Of a DNA stretch of 64,000 nucleotides, positions 54,403 through 62,733 are shown one piece after another; the stretch's first letter is position 1, and each line of letters begins with the position of its first letter. Made by a program: the position numbers and the translations under genes. The notes under the pieces are model-generated. The model had not been told where the DNA came from and searched no databases. It saw nothing but the letters and a program-made list of their open reading frames with translations. Origin of the DNA: Hydrogenovibrio kuenenii DSM 12350 (GTDB taxonomy: Bacteria; Pseudomonadota; Gammaproteobacteria; Thiomicrospirales; Thiomicrospiraceae); NCBI RefSeq assembly GCF_000526715.1, contig NZ_JAGP01000001.1:1550001-1614000 (forward strand), in the 5' to 3' direction.

Positions 54403-55407
54403 ATGAGCAAACCCATTTTATTTAGTGGAATTCAGCCTTCTGGCGACTTAATGATCGGTAATTACATCGGTTCCATTAAAAACTGGGTAAAAATGCAGGA
54501 CGACTACAACTGCCTTTTCTCTCTGGTTAACATGCACGCCATTACGGTTGAACAAGATCCTGCTGCGTTGGCAAAACGTACGCTAGACTTTGTTGCGCTT
54601 TACTTAGCTTCCGGTATTGATCCCAATAAAAGCACTGTTTTCATCCAATCACATGTTCCAGAACATGCCGAACTTGCCTGGGTACTTAACTGCTCAACCT
54701 ATATGGGTGAATTGAACCGTATGACACAGTTCAAAGACAAGTCTCAAAAACATGCGCAAAATATCAATGTAGGATTGTTTGACTACCCTGTCTTAATGGC
54801 TGCGGATATCCTGCTTTATCAAGCTGAGATGGTTCCTGTTGGCGCAGATCAAAAACAACACCTAGAGCTGACGCGTGATTTGGCAGTACGCTATAACAAC
54901 CGTTTTGACAAAGAAATCTTTAAAGTCCCTGAGCCTTTCATTCCACCAACAACTTCCGGTGGACGCATTATGAGCTTACAAGACCCGACATCCAAAATGT
55001 CTAAGTCAGATGAAAACAAAAACAACTTTATTGCTTTGTTGGATGACTCGAAAACTATTATTAAGAAGTTCAAAAAAGCGCAAACAGACTCAGGAACAGA
55101 AATTACCTACGATGTTGAAAATAAACCTGGTGTTTCAAACCTGCTTACTATCTACTCCGTTATCAGTGACAAGTCGATTGATGAAGTTGTAAAACACTTT
55201 GACGGCAAAATGTACGGCCACCTAAAAGTGGAACTAGGTGAGCTAGTTGCCGAATATCTAAAGCCTATCCAAGATGAGTTCTATCATCTTCGCAACCATG
55301 AAGATGAATTAAGAAACATTCTGAAAAAAGGTGCAGAGCAAGCTCGTGAGCAAGCGCAAGCGACGCTAAAAGATGTACATGAAGCAATCGGCTTCGTACT
55401 TCCATAA
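54403..55407 (+). CDS. trpS: Tryptophanyl-tRNA synthetase
   Basis: Class I synthetase for tRNA-Trp. 334 residues. Seen: the HIGH-type region [17 protein letters not shown] near residue 12, [18 protein letters not shown] near 145, and the KMSKS motif [11 protein letters not shown] near residue 200. AGAGA-type ribosome site before the ATG. Confidence 0.97.
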   Translation: MSKPILFSGIQPSGDLMIGNYIGSIKNWVKMQDDYNCLFSLVNMHAITVEQDPAALAKRTLDFVALYLASGIDPNKSTVFIQSHVPEHAELAWVLNCSTYMGELNRMTQFKDKSQKHAQNINVGLFDYPVLMAADILLYQAEMVPVGADQKQHLELTRDLAVRYNNRFDKEIFKVPEPFIPPTTSGGRIMSLQDPTSKMSKSDENKNNFIALLDDSKTIIKKFKKAQTDSGTEITYDVENKPGVSNLLTIYSVISDKSIDEVVKHFDGKMYGHLKVELGELVAEYLKPIQDEFYHLRNHEDELRNILKKGAEQAREQAQATLKDVHEAIGFVLP

Positions 55408-55436
55408 GTTTTTATCTCAGTCAATTGATAGCAAAC

Positions 55437-55454
55437 AAAATCTACCAGGCTGGG
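55437..55454 (+). repeat. Dispersed 18-bp element, copy 7
   Basis: AAAATCTACCAGGCTGGG on the plus strand, between trpS and the 44-residue ORF, in sense with both. Second copy with A at the R position. Confidence 0.85.
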
Positions 55455-55486
55455 GTAATGGCTATACACAGTAACAGGAGTCAATA

Positions 55487-55621
55487 ATGGGCTGGTCTTC
55501 ATGGGCATTAGATCATCTGGGCTTGGTTGCTGGCGGTAGCCTTGCTATCAGCCTAGCTCTACACTTTGTTATTGTTTGGGCATTCAAACGCTCTGGCGTG
55601 AAACAGACTGTAGACAAATAA
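55487..55621 (+). CDS. 44-residue single-helix membrane protein
   Basis: Starts MGWSSWALDHLGLVAGG, with one hydrophobic helix (about 10-32) and a basic end (FKRSGVKQTVDK). A GGAG ribosome site lies 7 nt before the ATG and a strong terminator comes directly after the stop, which supports a real gene. Family not recognised. It lies next to the 3' end of the convergent SulP gene. Confidence 0.7.
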   Translation: MGWSSWALDHLGLVAGGSLAISLALHFVIVWAFKRSGVKQTVDK

Positions 55622-55648
55622 AAAAAGCGGGCAATGCCCGCTTTTTTT
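55621..55648 (+). terminator. Terminator after the 44-residue ORF (bidirectional)
   Basis: Stem AAAAAAGCGGGC / GCCCGCTTTTTT with loop AAT, shared with the convergent SulP gene ending at 55684. Confidence 0.92.
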
Positions 55649-55683
55649 GTACCAACAAAACACTGCTCTAATGCAGCATTCTC

Positions 55684-57270
55684 TTATTTACCAAGTGATA
55701 CATGGTAATGAGGATCTTCCGAAACATTCACTTCAACCAAATCCTTCGCATCCGATAACAGCTCCTGACATTCAGGACTCAAGTGTCTTAACACTATCTT
55801 CTTATCTAGAGCTTTATAGCGCTTAGTCAACGTATCTATAGCTTCAACACCTGTATGGTCGTATACACGTGAGTGTTGGAAATCAATTATCACGCATTCC
55901 GGATCATTCTTTAAATCAAACATATCCAGGAAGTTCTGAGCTGATGCAAAAAACAATGGTCCATTCACTTTATAAACTTTTGCAGTCTTACCATCCTTCT
56001 CAACAGTAGAAGTCTCAAGCAATACTCTTTGCGCATGCTGCCAAGCAAATACCAATGCAGAGACGATCACACCCGCAATAACCGCAACAGCTAAATCAAA
56101 GATAACGGTTAGTGCAGTTACCAAGACCATAATGAAAGCATCTGTTTTCGTCATGCCACGCATGATATTCCAGCTAGACCAGTTAAAGGTCGCTATAACT
56201 ACAAAGAACATCAAACCAACCAAGGCACCAATCGGTACATCCTCAATCAACGGGGAGGCAATCAAGACGATAGTTAATAAGCCTACTGCCGCAGAGATAC
56301 CGGATAAACGCCCTATTCCGCCTGAATTGACGTTAATCATAGATTGACCAATCAATGCACAGCCACCCATGGTTCCAAACGCACCGGCGGTACAATTCGC
56401 CGCACCAAGCGCAATACATTCTTTATTGCCTTTGCCACGTGTTTGGGTAATATCGTCAATCAACGTCATGGTCAACAAAGATTCGGTAGTTCCGACAATG
56501 GTTAAGATAATGGCGTAAGGCAAAATAATCCAAAGCGTATGAAAGCTAAAGAAATCTGCTGGCAATAACCCCCACCAGCTTGCCCCTTGGAAACCACCTT
56601 CTAAACCATCACCAAAAATGAGTGATTCTATCGTGCCGTGAACTGATGCACGATCCCCTACTGTCACAGCATGAATATCAAATATCATGACCACAGCGGA
56701 GACTAAGATAATCGCTGCAAGTGCCGATGGAACCGCTTTAGTGAATCGAGGCAAAATATAAATAATCGCCATGGTTGCAGCAATAATACCAATCATCGCG
56801 TACAGAGCATCTCCAGCCAACCAGCTTCCAGATGCATCTTTAAATTGGGTAAACTGCGCCATTAAAATGATCAGAGCAAGACCATTAACGAAACCAAGCA
56901 TGACGGGACTAGGTACCATACGAATAAATCGCCCCCACTTCATCGCTCCGATAAATATCTGGAACATCCCCATCAGTATGACGGCGGCAAATAAATAATG
57001 CACCCCATGCTCCATCACCAAATGCATCATCACCACAGCTAAAGAGCCCGCTGCAGCAGAGATCATACCTGGTCGACCACCGAACATAGAGGTAATAAAC
57101 CCTACAATAATCGCAGCAAATAAACCCACCAGTGGGTGAACACCCGCGACAAAAGAAAAAGCAACGGCCTCTGGCACCAATGCCAAAGAAACCGTGATAC
57201 CCGATAAGGTATCAGCTTTATATTTACGCCAGTCAAATCCAGTTGCTGGAGAAGAGTCCATGAAGTTCAT
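55684..57270 (-). CDS. SulP family anion transporter with STAS domain
   Basis: 528 residues. About 12-14 membrane segments (1-410) with the SulP N-terminal pattern TLSGITVSLALVPEAVAFSFVAGVHPLVGL and GGRPGMISAAAGSLAVVM, then a cytoplasmic STAS domain (about 425-515, GPLFFASAQNFLDMF... VIIDFQHSRVYDHTGVEAIDTL). SulP proteins carry sulfate, bicarbonate or other anions. In sulfur-oxidising autotrophs of the Hydrogenovibrio/Thiomicrospira group, SulP proteins have been linked to inorganic carbon uptake, so bicarbonate is a reasonable guess, not shown here. Confidence 0.95.
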   Translation of the reverse strand: MNFMDSSPATGFDWRKYKADTLSGITVSLALVPEAVAFSFVAGVHPLVGLFAAIIVGFITSMFGGRPGMISAAAGSLAVVMMHLVMEHGVHYLFAAVILMGMFQIFIGAMKWGRFIRMVPSPVMLGFVNGLALIILMAQFTQFKDASGSWLAGDALYAMIGIIAATMAIIYILPRFTKAVPSALAAIILVSAVVMIFDIHAVTVGDRASVHGTIESLIFGDGLEGGFQGASWWGLLPADFFSFHTLWIILPYAIILTIVGTTESLLTMTLIDDITQTRGKGNKECIALGAANCTAGAFGTMGGCALIGQSMINVNSGGIGRLSGISAAVGLLTIVLIASPLIEDVPIGALVGLMFFVVIATFNWSSWNIMRGMTKTDAFIMVLVTALTVIFDLAVAVIAGVIVSALVFAWQHAQRVLLETSTVEKDGKTAKVYKVNGPLFFASAQNFLDMFDLKNDPECVIIDFQHSRVYDHTGVEAIDTLTKRYKALDKKIVLRHLSPECQELLSDAKDLVEVNVSEDPHYHVSLGK

Positions 57271-57335
57271 CCTTTATTTAAATCTTGATTTTGTAAATTT
57301 TATGGCTGCAAATTCTAACAGAAAGCGTTTAGACT

Positions 57336-57359
57336 AGCTAATCAAGAAGCTGATTAGCT
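57336..57359. promoter_or_regulatory. Inverted repeat in SulP / small ORF divergent region
   Basis: AGCTAATCA-N6-TGATTAGCT: perfect 9-bp arms in the 140-bp gap between the divergent SulP gene and the 59-residue ORF. Size and placement fit a shared operator. It has a T-N10-A rather than T-N11-A pattern, so a LysR-type site is not a clean match. Confidence 0.5.
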
Positions 57360-57410
57360 CAATTGCTTGTAGTGGTTACACTCAATCCCTAAATAGGATG
57401 TAGATAAAAT

Positions 57411-57590
57411 ATGGAACATATTAATGAAATTATGATGGGTGTTTTTGTATTGCTCATCGCCGCACACTTTGGCTTACATTTTTACCTTAAAGCGGTTAAA
57501 AAAAGACAAGACAAACAACGAGCACAAAAAAAGAAAGATGCCGCGGAAACAGCTGCACAAGAAAACGAAGATGACCAAGCAAAAAATTAA
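57411..57590 (+). CDS. 59-residue membrane protein divergent to SulP gene
   Basis: One helix (about 8-27, MMGVFVLLIAAHFGLHFYL) then a strongly charged tail (KKRQDKQRAQKKKDAAETAAQENEDDQ). An AGGATG-type site stands upstream, and the gene ends just before a dispersed repeat copy and a terminator. Not recognised as a known family. Its place opposite the SulP gene suggests an accessory role (inference). Confidence 0.65.
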   Translation: MEHINEIMMGVFVLLIAAHFGLHFYLKAVKKRQDKQRAQKKKDAAETAAQENEDDQAKN

Positions 57591-57593
57591 GTA

Positions 57594-57611
57594 CCCAGCC
57601 TGGCAGATTTT
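57594..57611 (-). repeat. Dispersed 18-bp element, copy 8
   Basis: Exact AAAATCTGCCAGGCTGGG on the minus strand, 4 bp after the 59-residue ORF stop codon, between it and the terminator. Confidence 0.88.
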
Positions 57612-57632
57612 CAATATTCTAAATGCCAAATA

Positions 57633-57660
57633 AAAAAGGCAAACCGAAGTTTGCCTTTTT
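57633..57660. terminator. Terminator between 59-residue ORF and ppnP
   Basis: Stem AAAAAGGCAAA / TTTGCCTTTTT with loop CCGAAG. A-run and T-run let it serve both convergent genes. Confidence 0.92.
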
Positions 57661-57680
57661 AACTAAACGAAGTTCTGCGC

Positions 57681-57992
57681 TTACAAATAAGAACAGCAGT
57701 AATCCGCAACTGTTTTGATTTTAATACCAAACTTTGAGTTTGCAGGAACTTCAAAAGTCTCTCCTGCAGAAACTGCTTTCCACTCAGTTTCACCCGGCAA
57801 TAACACTTCAACTTCACCTGCCAACATTTCCATAACTTCAGCGGCTTCTGTACCAAACTCATAATCACCCGGCATCATAATACCTAGTGTTTTGTGGCTT
57901 CCATCAGGAAACAATACTGTGCGGCTGGTGACTTTACCGTCATAATAAATATTTGCTGCTTTTACCACAGTGACATTTTCAAACTGACTCAT
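57681..57992 (-). CDS. ppnP: Pyrimidine/purine nucleoside phosphorylase (PpnP/YaiE)
   Basis: 103-residue cupin (DUF1255 family) that phosphorolyses nucleosides to base and ribose-1-phosphate. Seen: [50 protein letters not shown] and [13 protein letters not shown], all standard. Ends ADYCCSYL. Confidence 0.95.
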   Translation of the reverse strand: MSQFENVTVVKAANIYYDGKVTSRTVLFPDGSHKTLGIMMPGDYEFGTEAAEVMEMLAGEVEVLLPGETEWKAVSAGETFEVPANSKFGIKIKTVADYCCSYL

Positions 57993-58040
57993 GATACTTC
58001 CTTAATACGATTACTTGAATTGCCGCGAATTATAGCCGAA

Positions 58041-58490
58041 TCAGGAATCTCCAGCCATAAAGATTTCCCGCAGAAACAAAAACAACGAAACGATTAGGCA
58101 CAACATTGCCAGAACGAACAAAATGGCAATCAGCAGACCACCACTAAACGAGAACATGGTGTTGAGAAACATCACCATAATCACCAACGCCACCAAAAGC
58201 CCTGTCAGAGTACAAAACAGAATGGCAAGATTGACATTACGGGCACGGTGACGTAAATTTTGCTGCTTTCCCCTGACATCTTCCGAGCGTCGATCGATAG
58301 GACTTTCCGATCGGTGTGTTGCCAGAAAATTTTCCAGCGCTTCGACTTTATCCTTGATTCGATTCAATCGATTGACCAATACACCCAGCAAACCGCTGAC
58401 CCCAGCCAGTAAAAACACCGGTGCGACAGAAAGTTGTATGAAGTGCGAGACCGTGTTGACCGAATCGCCGGATGCTAATTGCTGAATCAT
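58041..58490 (-). CDS. DUF2721-like membrane protein
   Basis: 149 residues with three membrane segments (about 18-40, 80-100 and 108-140), a charged region between (NRLNRIKDKVEALENFL...ESPIDRRSEDVRGKQQN). This matches the DUF2721 pattern of small membrane proteins of unknown function. Codon use is somewhat richer in G and C than its neighbours. It is followed at 58514 by gloA on the same strand, gloA being upstream. Confidence 0.8.
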   Translation of the reverse strand: MIQQLASGDSVNTVSHFIQLSVAPVFLLAGVSGLLGVLVNRLNRIKDKVEALENFLATHRSESPIDRRSEDVRGKQQNLRHRARNVNLAILFCTLTGLLVALVIMVMFLNTMFSFSGGLLIAILFVLAMLCLIVSLFLFLREIFMAGDS

Positions 58491-58513
58491 ACTAGCTGCT
58501 CCTGTCTAGCTGA

Positions 58514-58912
58514 TTATTGTCTGTCGTGATCTTCACCTATAAATTCGATCTGGTAACCATCCGGATCTTCAATAAAAGCGATAATCGTTGTACCTGCATT
58601 CATTGGCCCCGCTTCACGAAGCACTTTACCACCTGCTGCCTTAACTGCTTCTGTCGTTTTGTAGACATCCGGCACCTCAATTGCAATATGCCCATAACCC
58701 GAGCCTAAGTCATAAGACTCAACACCCCAATTATAGGTTAACTCTAACACGGTGTTTTCATCTTCATTACCGTAGCCTAAAAATGCCAAAGTAAACTCAC
58801 CAGCAGGATAATCCTTTTGGCGTAACAATTTCATTCCTAACACTTGCGTATAAAAATCGATCGATTTCTGTAGGTTTCCTACTCGTAGCATCGTATGTAA
58901 AAGTCTCATCAT
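58514..58912 (-). CDS. gloA: Lactoylglutathione lyase (glyoxalase I)
   Basis: Converts the methylglyoxal-glutathione adduct to lactoylglutathione. 132 residues. Metal ligands are all present: His6 in LLHTMLRV, a Glu in [12 protein letters not shown], the His in GYGHIAIEV and the C-terminal Glu in GYQIEFIGE. Short, Ni-type bacterial form. Met1 or Met2 may start the protein. Confidence 0.96.
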   Translation of the reverse strand: MMRLLHTMLRVGNLQKSIDFYTQVLGMKLLRQKDYPAGEFTLAFLGYGNEDENTVLELTYNWGVESYDLGSGYGHIAIEVPDVYKTTEAVKAAGGKVLREAGPMNAGTTIIAFIEDPDGYQIEFIGEDHDRQ

Positions 58913-58931
58913 TTACTCCTTGTTATTTAAG

Positions 58932-60113
58932 TCATTCGTGATTAGATTGTACCCACTTTTGTGCAATAAAAAGTGCAAAAACAATTGCAATCGCACTGAT
59001 ACCAAATGCCAACATTGCTCCACCACCTTGCCAAGCATAACCTGCTACCAACATACCCAAGCCACCACCAAAACCATGGCTTGCTGAAGCATAAATGGCC
59101 TGCCCTCTACCTTGATTGACTCCATGAAAATGCTCATCAATTAAATGGATCGCTGCCGCATGAAATAATCCATAACTGGCGGCATGAAAAACTTGCGCAA
59201 GAACCAACAAACTAAGCCAATCCGCAACCCAGGGAATCATCAACCAACGCAACAATGTCAAAACCAAACTCAATAATAATAACAACTTCACACTAAAAGA
59301 GCGAAACAACCACGGCATAAAAAAGAACACAAAAATCTCTGCTATAACGCCAATTGACCAAAGCCAGGCAATGGCTGTTTGGTCATAGCCATGTGCTTTA
59401 AGGAAAATACTGTAAAAACTGTAATAGGCACCATGTGAAAACTGAACCAACACACTTACCAGTAACAAACTGATTACCCAAGGACGACGTACAATCGATA
59501 GAAAACTTAACGGACTAGCATTATTTACAGACACATCCTGTTGTTGCGTGACGACATCCTTTACCCAAAACATCGTAAAGAACACCACCATCGAAATTAT
59601 CCATAATATATACGGATAAATTTGATAAGCATCATCCCCTGAAACCTGAAGTTGCCAACCAACACCCAACACTGCAGCGATAAATCCAATTGATCCCCAA
59701 AGCCTAATCTGACCATATCGCTCTTTAAAGCCAGCTAAAGTCAGAAATGTGTAAGACTCAAATAGAGGCAGCGCAGCATGAAAGAAAAAACTAAAAAAGA
59801 AGACCGTAAGCAATAAACCGGAAAAGCTATTCCAAAAGATAAATCCCGTTGCTGAAACCAAGGTTAAAAACCCCATCCAGCGCAGCCAATAAACCGTTTT
59901 ACCCGTTTTATCTGCCAACCAACCAAGTAAATTTGGCGCCACTATTTTGGTACCGACAAAGACAGCCATCAACTGGCCGATCTGAATGGCACCCATCCCT
60001 AAAGACTGGTAATAAAGGCTAATATAAGGAATGACTGCACCAAACAAGGTGAAGTAAAAAAAATAGAATCCTGAAAGTTTTGGGTAAGCTTGTCGGTATG
60101 CGACTTGAGGCAT
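58932..60113 (-). CDS. MFS transporter (MFS_1-like, phenylpropionate-permease type)
   Basis: 393 residues with 12 predicted membrane segments. Seen: FYFFYFTLFGAVIPYISLYYQSLGMGAIQIGQL at the N-terminus and GWLADKTGKTVYWLRW after helix 2, the pattern of the HcaT-like MFS branch. The later half has AASYGLFHAAAIHLIDEHF and GRGQAIYASASHGFGGGLG. Substrate unknown. The gap to gloA is 19 nt, so the two are probably co-transcribed. Confidence 0.9.
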   Translation of the reverse strand: MPQVAYRQAYPKLSGFYFFYFTLFGAVIPYISLYYQSLGMGAIQIGQLMAVFVGTKIVAPNLLGWLADKTGKTVYWLRWMGFLTLVSATGFIFWNSFSGLLLTVFFFSFFFHAALPLFESYTFLTLAGFKERYGQIRLWGSIGFIAAVLGVGWQLQVSGDDAYQIYPYILWIISMVVFFTMFWVKDVVTQQQDVSVNNASPLSFLSIVRRPWVISLLLVSVLVQFSHGAYYSFYSIFLKAHGYDQTAIAWLWSIGVIAEIFVFFFMPWLFRSFSVKLLLLLSLVLTLLRWLMIPWVADWLSLLVLAQVFHAASYGLFHAAAIHLIDEHFHGVNQGRGQAIYASASHGFGGGLGMLVAGYAWQGGGAMLAFGISAIAIVFALFIAQKWVQSNHE

Positions 60114-60229
60114 AATTTTGGCCTGATAAAGTTAAAGATTAGGCACTAAATATATGGTGTTCGAGCCGCATAGTCTTAATTCACCTTGCCGACTCGATAA
60201 ACACTACGCTTGGATATATGCTTAGATGA

Positions 60230-61333
60230 TTAAGACTGTCCAGCCTTAGCTAAATCCATAATTGGTGGCACCACATCACCATTTTGCGCACGGTTACGCA
60301 TAAAGTGATCCATCAGCACCAACGCTATTTTTGCTTCTGCAATCGGTGTAGCACGGATACCCACACAAGGGTCATGACGACCTTTCGTCACCATTTCTGT
60401 TGCTTCACCATCTCGGTTAATGCTCTTGCCTGGCGTCATAATGCTTGAAGTTGGCTTTAGAGCAATATGCGCAACGATGTCTTGCCCTGTAGAAATTCCG
60501 CCTAAAATCCCGCCAGAATGATTCGCCAAAAACCCTTCTGGAGACATTTCATCACGATGTTCGGTTCCACGTTGTGCGGCTACGGCAAAACCGTCACCAA
60601 TTTCCACACCTTTTACCGCATTGATACTCATTAAGGCATGTGCCAAATCCGCATCCAAACGATCAAACACAGGCTCACCAAGTCCAACAGGAACATTCTT
60701 CGCAACGATTGTGATTTTGGCGCCAACCGAATCTTTTTGTTTCAGAAGGTTATCCATATACTCACGAATTTCTTCGCGTTTTTCTGGGCTTGGGCAAAAA
60801 TATTCATTGTCGTTATCAAATGGCCAGGTGACACCTTCAACAGTAATTGGACCTAGCTGAGACAAATACCCTTTGATTTCGATTCCTAAACGTTCTTTCA
60901 GATACTTTTTTGCAATTGCTCCTGCGGCAACGCGCATAGCGGTTTCACGAGCAGAAGAACGGCCACCGCCACGATAATCACGAATGCCGTATTTTTGAGT
61001 ATAGGTATAGTCAGCATGAGATGGACGGAATGTTTCCGCGACTTTCGCATAATCTTTCGAACGCTGATCGGTATTGTGAATAATCAAACCAATTGGCGTA
61101 CCCGTAGTTTTGCCTTCAAAAACGCCAGATAAAATTTGTACCTTGTCATCTTCACGTCGTGCCGTTGCATGCTTTGAAGTACCCGGTTTACGGCGATCCA
61201 ACTCTACCTGAATATCTTCTTCCGATAACGCCATACCAGGAGGACAACCATCGATAATCGCACCCAATGCGATACCATGACTTTCTCCAAAAGTGGTGAC
61301 ACGAAAATTCTGCCCTAAAGTGTTTCCCGACAT
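60230..61333 (-). CDS. aroC: Chorismate synthase
   Basis: Last step of the shikimate pathway, FMN-dependent formation of chorismate, the substrate of PabB here. 367 residues from the ATG at 61331-61333, which gives the family start [21 protein letters not shown] longer in-frame start at 61387 adds 18 residues lacking conservation. Seen: [45 protein letters not shown] and [16 protein letters not shown]. Confidence 0.96.
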   Translation of the reverse strand: MSGNTLGQNFRVTTFGESHGIALGAIIDGCPPGMALSEEDIQVELDRRKPGTSKHATARREDDKVQILSGVFEGKTTGTPIGLIIHNTDQRSKDYAKVAETFRPSHADYTYTQKYGIRDYRGGGRSSARETAMRVAAGAIAKKYLKERLGIEIKGYLSQLGPITVEGVTWPFDNDNEYFCPSPEKREEIREYMDNLLKQKDSVGAKITIVAKNVPVGLGEPVFDRLDADLAHALMSINAVKGVEIGDGFAVAAQRGTEHRDEMSPEGFLANHSGGILGGISTGQDIVAHIALKPTSSIMTPGKSINRDGEATEMVTKGRHDPCVGIRATPIAEAKIALVLMDHFMRNRAQNGDVVPPIMDLAKAGQS

Positions 61334-61422
61334 ACTGCTTCTCAAAATTCTATTGTAAATTCCGCCCATTATACTAGAGCGCTTCACTGTGCGCGACTTG
61401 AAATTCCTATAGTGTGGTTGTT

Positions 61423-61446
61423 AGAATGAAAATAAGATTTCATTCT
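61423..61446. promoter_or_regulatory. Inverted repeat between aroC and porin gene
   Basis: AGAATGAAA-N6-TTTCATTCT, perfect 9-bp arms, about 30 bp before the porin ATG. It could be an operator or a hairpin in the porin mRNA leader. No clear -35/-10 pair. Confidence 0.45.
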
Positions 61447-61474
61447 TTAAACTATAAAAATCAAAAGGAAACCC

Positions 61475-62602
61475 ATGTCTTGTACGACAGACAAACTGTC
61501 TAAAAATACGCACTCATACCTGCATAATACACTTTTAACCCTCACGCTCTGCTCTCTATTTTCCCCTTCAATATCAAATGCTTCGACCAATTTATCGGGT
61601 GGTGTCTGGTTTAACTACAACCAAAACTTAACCTCAGGCGCTCAAAACTCAAATGGCGGAAATATTGGCGACGAAGCCCTTGTACTTTATGCTGACGGTA
61701 AAGCTAAACCTGGTGAAGGCAACTGGTCATACTCTGCGGAATGGCGCATGGGACCAGGGAGTTTTACTGACCCAAAGCATAACTCTACCGGCGACCAATC
61801 CACTCTTCATAAAGCCTGGATTGGGTTCAATTTAAACAAAAACAACATATTACGCATCGGTAAAAGTCAGGTTCCTTTTGGTTGGAAAACTTATAACTTC
61901 TGGCCAGGCGATATGCTGCTGGGCGCTTACGGTGATGAGATGGATGTAGGTGCAAAACTCAGCGGCACTAAGAGTAAATGGCATTACGATGTGGCCTACT
62001 TCCATCAAGATGATTGGGGTAGCACCAGCACCGATACCACAGATGACAATGGTCATTGGGGGTCAACTGCTGGTGGCGCATCACAATACCGCAAAGTACA
62101 AACTTTTGTTGGAAACGCCGGTTATGAGTTTCTACCTGGGCAAACCTTCGGTGTTTCACTACAAAGCGGTAAGCTACAAGACTTACTAGCAACCAATAAA
62201 CCGCTGAGTGGCGATCACTATGCTGGCGTGGTGTACTATAAGGGTAAATTTGACAAGGCCTTTGTCAATGCGCAAATTCTAGACACTCACAGAAACCTAC
62301 CAACAGGATTTGCCACAACAAATGGATTGGAAAGAAAAACCGCAACCAACCGTTATGCATTGGAGTTAGGTCAAAGCCATAACAAGTGGACTTATTATAT
62401 TGATGCTAACTGGGCTAAAAGTAAAACCAGCGGTGTCAATCACGACATGGTCGCTGCGTATGCACCTGGTATTAAATACAAATACGGCCCAGGTTGGATC
62501 TATGCCGAATACCTAACACAAAATGGTTATATCACTATGAACGGTGATGTACGTAAAGGCGATTTCTCCGCTGTTTACTTAACCATGGACTATTACTTCT
62601 GA
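61475..62602 (+). CDS. Outer-membrane porin-like protein
   Basis: 375 residues. Long charged N-terminus and a signal helix (about 17-37, LLTLTLCSLFSPSISNAS), then beta-barrel-like alternation (GGVWFNYNQNLTSG, SYSAEWRMGPGSF, WIGFNLNKNNILRIGKSQVPFGW), ending with an aromatic C-terminal residue in DYYF, as outer-membrane proteins do. It resembles the OprO/OprP-like porin group (IGKSQVPFGWKTY). Substrate unclear. It has its own AAAGGA ribosome site. Confidence 0.85.
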   Translation: MSCTTDKLSKNTHSYLHNTLLTLTLCSLFSPSISNASTNLSGGVWFNYNQNLTSGAQNSNGGNIGDEALVLYADGKAKPGEGNWSYSAEWRMGPGSFTDPKHNSTGDQSTLHKAWIGFNLNKNNILRIGKSQVPFGWKTYNFWPGDMLLGAYGDEMDVGAKLSGTKSKWHYDVAYFHQDDWGSTSTDTTDDNGHWGSTAGGASQYRKVQTFVGNAGYEFLPGQTFGVSLQSGKLQDLLATNKPLSGDHYAGVVYYKGKFDKAFVNAQILDTHRNLPTGFATTNGLERKTATNRYALELGQSHNKWTYYIDANWAKSKTSGVNHDMVAAYAPGIKYKYGPGWIYAEYLTQNGYITMNGDVRKGDFSAVYLTMDYYF

Positions 62603-62733
62603 TTTTCCCATAAGCTCTATCGTCGACACTGACACACGTTTTAAACCAGTACTTCAGTGTTCGACCACCTCAGGAAAGTTTTTACTATGACGTAACGAAG
62701 ATATTTAAAATTTAAACAATTAAAGGTTCTACT

